Part shown: in pieces, positions 23,484-28,097 of the stretch
Layout: the number at the start of each line of letters is the position of its first letter
How positions within the stretch are numbered: position 1 is the stretch's first letter
Origin: Lachnospiraceae bacterium
GTDB lineage: Bacteria; Bacillota; Clostridia; Lachnospirales; Lachnospiraceae
NCBI GenBank assembly: GCA_014804185.1
Contig: JAAVAG010000077.1
Span: forward strand, 1 to 28,097
Reading direction: 5' to 3'
Length of the DNA: 28,097 nucleotides
Notes under the pieces: model-generated
The model's database searches: none
What the model was told of the DNA's origin: nothing
What the model saw: only the letters and a program-made list of their open reading frames with translations
Position numbers and translations under genes: made by a program

Positions 23484-24181
23484 TGTCCGCCTCCGCAGGA
23501 TTTATCGCCGCACCCACAGAATCTGTAGCCGTCCCCCCAGGCCGTAACGATATATTCCGGCTTTCCCGGATCGCGCTCGATAGCCTCGCGGATTCTGCGG
23601 ATATGCACATTCAGCGTCCCGTCTCCCGTAAATCTGTCCCCCCATACTTTTTCAAACAGTTCCTGCTTGGAGACTATCCTGCCCTGATTCTTCACAAGAT
23701 AAGCCAGCAGTTTAAATTCCAGCGCCGTGAGCCGGACGGGATTTCCGTCTGCCATCACCTCTCTTTTTTCCATATCCACCGTAAGTCTGCCGTCCGAATA
23801 TCCGATACCATCCCTTTGCCCGAAGCGTTTCAGCACTGCTTTCACCTTTGCCAGCAAAACGCCCAGGGAATACGGCTTCTGCACATAGTCGTCTCCGCCG
23901 ATGCTCAGCGCCATAATCTTGTCGTCATCGCTGGTTCGGGCTGAGATAAACAGAATGGGAATGTCCGTCTTTTCCCGAAGCTGCCTGCACAGCGCAAAAC
24001 CGCTGCCGTCCCCCAGATTGATATCCAGCAGCGCCAGCCGGGCCGTATGGTTTTTGAAAAATTCCCGGCAGTCCGCCGCGCTGTAAACGACAGCCGTAGT
24101 GACCCCAAAGAGATTAAAATATTCCGCCGTGCTGTCCGCAAGCAGCTTTTCGTCGTCTATGACCAGGCAATCGTAATCCAT
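23480..24181 (-). CDS. Response regulator, OmpR/PhoB family
   Basis: This 233-aa regulator has an N-terminal receiver (about 3-115) with acidic DD at 9-10, phospho-accepting Asp53 (LLDINLGDGSG), Ser80 in ISAR and Lys102 in VQKPYS. The C-terminal winged helix (about 130-222) has RLTALEFKLLAYLVKNQG, QELFEKVWGDRF and NVHIRRIREAIE. It ends in an unusual short tail, CGCGDKSCGGGQ, after the usual WGDGYRF end, and this tail overlaps the kinase start. The ribosome binding site AAAGGA lies 7 bases before ATG. The likely target is the row of TTAAGGA boxes at 22173-22221. Confidence 0.95.
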   Translation of the reverse strand: MDYDCLVIDDEKLLADSTAEYFNLFGVTTAVVYSAADCREFFKNHTARLALLDINLGDGSGFALCRQLREKTDIPILFISARTSDDDKIMALSIGGDDYVQKPYSLGVLLAKVKAVLKRFGQRDGIGYSDGRLTVDMEKREVMADGNPVRLTALEFKLLAYLVKNQGRIVSKQELFEKVWGDRFTGDGTLNVHIRRIREAIERDPGKPEYIVTAWGDGYRFCGCGDKSCGGGQ

Positions 24182-24196
24182 ATTCCGTCCTTTCTT

Positions 24197-25219
24197 TTAC
24201 CGGTATCTGTTCAGCAGATATTCATAAGTCTTTCTCACTTTAATCGTCATATCAGTGTCCCCGTCGCCGTTATCCGGATGAAATGTCTTCATCAGGCTGC
24301 GGTAACGCCTGGTAAGGCCCTCCCTGTCCCGGCATCCCGCAAACAGCGATTCGTCGATATCAGCAGGCCCGCGGTCTTCCTCGAAATCTTCTTCCTCCTC
24401 CGGTTCTTCCTCTTCCAACTCTTCCTCTTCCGGTTCTTCCTCCTGCCGTTTTATATACTGCTGCTTTCGGATCGCTTTCAGCACACGGTTGCTCTCTCCG
24501 GTAATTTCCCAGGTGATTCGTTCCATCTGGGACAGAAGCTTCTCCGCCCGCTTCATGGCGGATTGCTGCTCCTGATAGGTCTCGGCGCCGCACAGCATGT
24601 CCAGAAACACCGACATTCTGGCGGTTCCTTCCGTCCAGATCCTGTCGTTTTCCCGCATCAGGCGGTAAAGTGTGTCCGTGCCGTCCCACTCCAGCAGTTC
24701 CTGCGCCTGCTCCATCGCCTCGTCCCGCTGGTCGCAGGCATCCAGATACGCCTCCCGAAGTTCCTCAAACCGTTCTCCGATCCCGTCCGTATCCTCGCCC
24801 AGATCCACCGCCGCATAGCGCTGCCACGCCTCGCCGGTGTCCACCTCCTCATACCTGTAATCCTCTTTGGACCCCAGCAGAGCGTTCACGGAGGCAAAAT
24901 GCACCGCCACGCACACTACTGCCAGCACGATCTGCATCCCCCAGATCCACACGGGATCCTGTGTGGGATGAAAGTAAATGCCCACGCGCCAGATCGCCTG
25001 CGACCAGAGCAGCCCGCAGACGATCTGCAGCAGCGCCCCCAGAAATCTGGCCCTCATCAGCAGGAGCATGGCCGCGCCGCAGGCACATCCGATCAGAATG
25101 GCATAAAAAGTGTGCAGTTCATATAATTCTTTTACAGACATTCCCGACAACAGCGCAATGACCAGAAAATCCCACAGCGCCATGTTGCAGCATCCCAGTT
25201 TTCCCCCGCTTCTCATCAT
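24197..25219 (-). CDS. Membrane protein with C-terminal J domain
   Basis: This 340-aa protein has three to four hydrophobic helices in the first 110 residues (around 13-27, 38-56, 60-76 and 90-110). A soluble helical region follows (about 125-255, possible coiled coil). Residues about 260-282 are an almost pure Glu stretch. A C-terminal J-like domain has the helix LTRRYRSLMKTFHPDN with the HPD triad at 314-316 and the closing helix KVRKTYEYLLNRYR. The HPD triad is what lets J proteins stimulate Hsp70 (DnaK) ATPase. A C-terminal J domain on an N-terminal membrane anchor is unlike DnaJ. The start is the ATGATG at 25219 after AGAAGGA; either ATG is possible. It lies 15 bases upstream of the response regulator gene, so it is probably co-transcribed. 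Confidence 0.82.
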   Translation of the reverse strand: MMRSGGKLGCCNMALWDFLVIALLSGMSVKELYELHTFYAILIGCACGAAMLLLMRARFLGALLQIVCGLLWSQAIWRVGIYFHPTQDPVWIWGMQIVLAVVCVAVHFASVNALLGSKEDYRYEEVDTGEAWQRYAAVDLGEDTDGIGERFEELREAYLDACDQRDEAMEQAQELLEWDGTDTLYRLMRENDRIWTEGTARMSVFLDMLCGAETYQEQQSAMKRAEKLLSQMERITWEITGESNRVLKAIRKQQYIKRQEEEPEEEELEEEEPEEEEDFEEDRGPADIDESLFAGCRDREGLTRRYRSLMKTFHPDNGDGDTDMTIKVRKTYEYLLNRYR

Positions 25220-25256
25220 TCATCCTTCTTCCCAATGCATATTACAGAATACAGAC

Positions 25257-26363
25257 TCAGCGCATGCAGGCGGCCGCAATCCTCCGCAGCCCCGGCAGGC
25301 AGGCGTCAAAAAACATTCTGTAGGACTCGCAGAAATAATTTTCCCCCTCCGCCGTACCGGGCTGCTGGCGGTGCCTGCGGCAGCCGCCGCGGCAGATCCG
25401 AAAATACCGGCACTGTCTGCACTGCGCGGAGTGATCCAGAGAACTCTCCGAAAATCCAAGCTGCTGTCTGCGCTTCTCGATTTCCGCAAAGTCTTCCTTC
25501 ACAAGACTTCCCAGACAAAATTCATCCAGCATATAAAAATCGCAGGGATACACGCTGCCGTCCGCCTCCACCACGGTCTGGCGGCTGCAGTATCCTCTCT
25601 GTTCGCAGGATTCGGGTTCCCGTCCCATCAGGATTCCCACATAATTTTCAAACTGCCGGATATAGGGCTGTCTTCCCTGCCAGAAGTCGATCTCCCACAG
25701 GGCAAACAGATCGATCAGAAACTGACCGTATGCCCCCGGCGTCAGAGAATATTCCTGTTCTCCCTGTTTCTCCCGGATGGGATTCAGGCAGGCGATGTAC
25801 TGCTGCCAGGCAAACCCCAGTTTCCTGTACTGCTCGTAGATCCGCCTGATCCTGGGCGCTGTCCGGCTGTTCACCACCGTCAGCACATTAAACTCCGCCC
25901 CCGCCTCTTTCAGCAGCCGCGCCCCTTCCAGAATGCGGAAATAAGTATCCTCCCCCTTGGCATCTTTCCGGAACGCGTCATGGGCAGCTTTTATCCCGTC
26001 CACGGACAGCCCTGTCAGAAAGCGGCTGCGGGCAAGAAAATCACACCACGCCTGATCCAGCAGATATCCGTTGGTCTGCAGCGCATGGGAGATCACAATC
26101 CCTTTTTGGTTATATTTTTTTTCCAGTTCCAGCCATTCCCGGTAAAAGTCCAGCCCAGCCAGGGTGGGCTCTCCTCCCTGAAAAGCAAATGTACAGCCCC
26201 CTTTGACATATGCCAGAACCTTACTGATCACCTGCTCCATCGTCTCCCGACTCATGATCCCGCAGGAGGCCTGCCGCCTGTGATGCATCTCATCCGCGTA
26301 AAAGCAGTAGCTGCAGCGCATGTTGCACAGCCCGGAAGCCGGTTTTACCATGATACATTCCAT
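25257..26363 (-). CDS. Anaerobic sulfatase-maturating enzyme, radical SAM/SPASM
   Basis: This 368-aa enzyme would oxidise the active-site Cys of the neighbouring sulfatase to formylglycine without oxygen. It begins MVKPASGLCNMRCSYCFYAD with the radical SAM CX3CX2C cluster (Cys13, Cys17, Cys20). It has FQGGEPTLAGLDFY, the anSME form of the GGEP SAM motif, and VDGIKAAHDAFRKD. The SPASM domain shows CSRQTVVEADGSVYPCDFY with later CRQCRYFRICRGGC cysteines for two auxiliary clusters. ATG 26363 was chosen over the in-frame GTG one codon earlier because of GAGG 7 bases upstream; it overlaps the sulfatase stop as TGATG. Confidence 0.95.
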   Translation of the reverse strand: MECIMVKPASGLCNMRCSYCFYADEMHHRRQASCGIMSRETMEQVISKVLAYVKGGCTFAFQGGEPTLAGLDFYREWLELEKKYNQKGIVISHALQTNGYLLDQAWCDFLARSRFLTGLSVDGIKAAHDAFRKDAKGEDTYFRILEGARLLKEAGAEFNVLTVVNSRTAPRIRRIYEQYRKLGFAWQQYIACLNPIREKQGEQEYSLTPGAYGQFLIDLFALWEIDFWQGRQPYIRQFENYVGILMGREPESCEQRGYCSRQTVVEADGSVYPCDFYMLDEFCLGSLVKEDFAEIEKRRQQLGFSESSLDHSAQCRQCRYFRICRGGCRRHRQQPGTAEGENYFCESYRMFFDACLPGLRRIAAACMR

Positions 26364-27841
26364 CACCGCGCCTCATCGCCATACTTTTCCCGCAGCAGCT
26401 CTATGCCGTATTCCCGGGGCGTTCCCTCCAGACGGCGGATATAGCCGGGCAGCGCTCCCCGGCAGTGTTCCGGGCCGCCCTCCCGCATCACGGTCCACAT
26501 GGGATCCGCGTCGGAATGGGAAGTCTTCATCATGGCGTCATTCCAGTCCAGGATCATCTTCGCTCCCTTTGCGCACAGCTGCGGATATTCCTGCGCCAGA
26601 TTATGCTGCTCATGGGGGTCTTTCCTGACGTCAAAGAGCATCTCGTCCGGTAGCAGATGATATCCCCCGTGCACAGTGCGGATATAGATATAATCATCAA
26701 AACGCGCGCTTCTCTGGCAGACATGGGCGCACTGGGTCAGCACCGCATAAGGTCTCGCACAGCCCGCGCCGCCCCGCAGCGCCTCCGCAAAAGACCTGCC
26801 GTCGTAGCGGTAGCGCCCGGAGCCCGCCATCTGTGTGCCCAGCAGTTCCTGCATGGTAGGAGCCAGATCCGTATTGTCATAAAATCCTTTCACTGCCGCT
26901 CCCTTTTGCATCCCCGGCCAGCGGATAATCAGCGGAATCCGGCAGACCGGCTCGTCTGCCATGCCGTGTTCCGCATAGACCCCGAATTCTCCCAGATCCT
27001 CCCCGTGATCGGCTGTGATAATAACGGCCAGATCGTCGTCATAAAGTCCGTGCTCTTTCAGCCATCCCAGGATCATTCCGATATGATCATCCGTATACCG
27101 CACACCGTTGTCATACTGGTGCAGAAATTCTTTTGCCTCCGCCAGATTTTTCAGGCTGCCCGGATGCTTCGGCCATGCCGCATAGTGGTCGTCGTTCCAC
27201 ATATTGATCTCGTTTGCTCCGTGGGGGCCGATGTGCAGCAGATGCTCCGCAAAAATCTCCTCTGTGATCCAGTCGTCCGGCAGCGGTGTCCCATCCAGAG
27301 GACTCTTATAGTCCGCCGGTGTCCGGTACGGCGTGTGGGGATCCCAGAAATGCACGTGCATCATCCAGTTATCGCTGTGTCCGTTGCGCTCCAGCCAGTC
27401 CAGCACATGAGGCGTCACCATCTCGGCGGACTCCCCGCCGCGCCGGCCCACATTGTAACACTCGTTAAACCCGGCGTTAAACCACCAGGCGCTGTGCCGC
27501 TCCGCAAAGGTGGAAAAGGACACCGTGTGCATCCCCGCCCGCCGAAACTGCATGAACAGACCGTTTTCCGACATGTCGTCGGTAAAGCTTCTGCTGGTTC
27601 CCTGAAGCCGCATATCCGCCGCGGTTCCTCCGTGACCCACTATGCCGTTGTGAATCCCGTACTGCCCGCTGATCATGGATGCCCGGGAGGGCAGGCAGGG
27701 CGCATTGGGACAATAATAATCGTCAAAGCGCACACCCTCTTTTGCCACCTGATCCATCACCGGCGTGGTATTTCTGCCGTAGCCGTAGCAGCCCATGTGA
27801 TCCGCGCGCAGTGTGTCGATGTCAAACATCAGTACTCTCAT
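26363..27841 (-). CDS. Sulfatase, Cys-type, without signal peptide
   Basis: This 492-aa type I sulfatase has metal-binding MFDIDTLRADHMGCYGYGRN at the N-terminus and formylglycine motif CLPSRASMISGQ (Cys49-x-Pro-Ser-Arg). WDPHTPYRTP, ITADHGEDLGEFG (metal site) and a C-terminal FDVRKDPHEQHNLA segment are also present. The nucleophile is Cys, so it needs the adjacent maturase. There is no signal peptide from ATG 27841 (AAGGA 8 bases upstream), so it acts in the cytosol, presumably on imported sulfated mono- or disaccharides from host glycans. The exact sulfate ester is not known; the N-terminal and PHTPY motifs recall N-sulfoglucosamine sulfohydrolase-like members. The maturase gene overlaps its stop. 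Confidence 0.93.
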   Translation of the reverse strand: MRVLMFDIDTLRADHMGCYGYGRNTTPVMDQVAKEGVRFDDYYCPNAPCLPSRASMISGQYGIHNGIVGHGGTAADMRLQGTSRSFTDDMSENGLFMQFRRAGMHTVSFSTFAERHSAWWFNAGFNECYNVGRRGGESAEMVTPHVLDWLERNGHSDNWMMHVHFWDPHTPYRTPADYKSPLDGTPLPDDWITEEIFAEHLLHIGPHGANEINMWNDDHYAAWPKHPGSLKNLAEAKEFLHQYDNGVRYTDDHIGMILGWLKEHGLYDDDLAVIITADHGEDLGEFGVYAEHGMADEPVCRIPLIIRWPGMQKGAAVKGFYDNTDLAPTMQELLGTQMAGSGRYRYDGRSFAEALRGGAGCARPYAVLTQCAHVCQRSARFDDYIYIRTVHGGYHLLPDEMLFDVRKDPHEQHNLAQEYPQLCAKGAKMILDWNDAMMKTSHSDADPMWTVMREGGPEHCRGALPGYIRRLEGTPREYGIELLREKYGDEAR

Positions 27842-27890
27842 ATGATTTTTCCTTTCTTCCGTAACTTCATTTCCAATCCACGTGCTTTTT

Positions 27891-27919
27891 ATCATAGCAT
27901 TTTTTGAAGCGCAATACAA
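27891..27919 (-). promoter_or_regulatory. Predicted promoter of the sulfatase-maturase genes
   Basis: The minus strand shows TATGAT (complement of 27891-27896) with TTGTAT (complement of 27914-27919) 17 bases upstream. The start codon lies about 50 bases downstream. Confidence 0.65.
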
Positions 27920-28061
27920 TCACAGTCCTGCATATTTCCCCGCGCAGGCTGATATGCCGCCTGCCTCTTGCTTTTTATCGGTAGTTTGACAGTCTATCCT
28001 CTCTCAATGAACCTCAAAGCCAGCAATGGCGCTATTTTTTTGTCAAAACAAAAATTTTATG

Positions 28062-28090
28062 TTGCACGTTACTTATAGATACTGTATAAT
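28062..28090 (+). promoter_or_regulatory. Predicted promoter of a rightward gene beyond the window
   Basis: TTGCAC at 28062-28067 and a perfect TATAAT at 28085-28090 are 17 bases apart. They lie in an AT-rich stretch, and the transcript would start at or beyond the window edge, divergent from the sulfatase gene. Confidence 0.7.
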
Positions 28091-28097
28091 GTATATA

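Noticed and set aside
23480..27841. A single transport-sulfatase-sensor operon acting as one pathway
   Set aside because: Gene spacing permits read-through, but nothing in the kinase sensor or FtsX-type permease points to sulfated sugars; the sulfatase pair and the kinase/ABC set are better treated as neighbours.
28019..28041. GCCA-GCAA-TGGC then a T-run as a terminator
   Set aside because: Only 4 paired bases, 4 bases away from the T-run, and no plus-strand gene upstream in the window.

Overview
The window looks like a chromosomal segment of a spore-forming, anaerobic Firmicute, most likely a Lachnospiraceae-type gut Clostridium. I infer this from moderate GC content, strong AGGAGG ribosome binding sites, meso-diaminopimelate synthesis (dapF), a RelQ/RelP-like alarmone synthetase, a PdaB-like polysaccharide deacetylase, a DUF368 protein, Hsp33, and a cysteine-type sulfatase encoded with its anaerobic radical-SAM maturase. 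No rRNA, tRNA, CRISPR array, insertion sequence or phage gene was seen. Almost every gene lies on the minus strand. The plus-strand exceptions are a CBS-domain gene, a membrane-anchored FMN_bind-like gene, and a 36-codon membrane peptide gene.

Layout. (1) 1-1337: the 5' end of a minus-strand sigma-70 family factor, a divergent CBS-domain gene, and a small alarmone synthetase gene that overlaps the CBS gene tail to tail. (2) 1498-6849: a compact operon, transcribed leftward as dapF, two ABC exporter half-transporters and an aldose 1-epimerase family gene. The two ABC subunits look like an asymmetric heterodimer with one degenerate ATP site. (3) 7119-13401: the FMN_bind-like gene facing a leftward housekeeping run of hisC, DUF368 (undecaprenyl-phosphate translocase family), a methyltransferase, hslO and nadE. 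(4) 13492-18637: a PdaB-like deacetylase; manA with a TPR-type family 2 glycosyltransferase starting at its stop codon; then a large exported Cys/His-rich protein with two different tandem-repeat arrays. (5) 18735-19000: a self-contained small transcription unit (promoter, ribosome binding site, 36-aa membrane peptide, bidirectional terminator). (6) 19009-27841: a leftward series of cytoplasmic sulfatase, anaerobic sulfatase maturase, membrane J-domain protein, OmpR-type response regulator, histidine kinase, ABC ATPase and FtsX-type permease.

The least conventional items are these. The Cys/His-rich exported repeat protein carries an array of 19-residue HxHTG...GGGCYT units followed by an array of about 14-residue CG(K/M)...ES(Y) units, with a palindrome at its promoter. 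Between the kinase and the ABC genes, five TTAAGGA-type boxes at about 10.5-bp phasing run up to the -35 of a recognisable promoter, which suggests the response regulator directly controls the adjacent ABC pump. The 36-aa membrane peptide and the membrane-anchored protein with a C-terminal J domain are also worth following. Everything here was read by eye; no database search was run.
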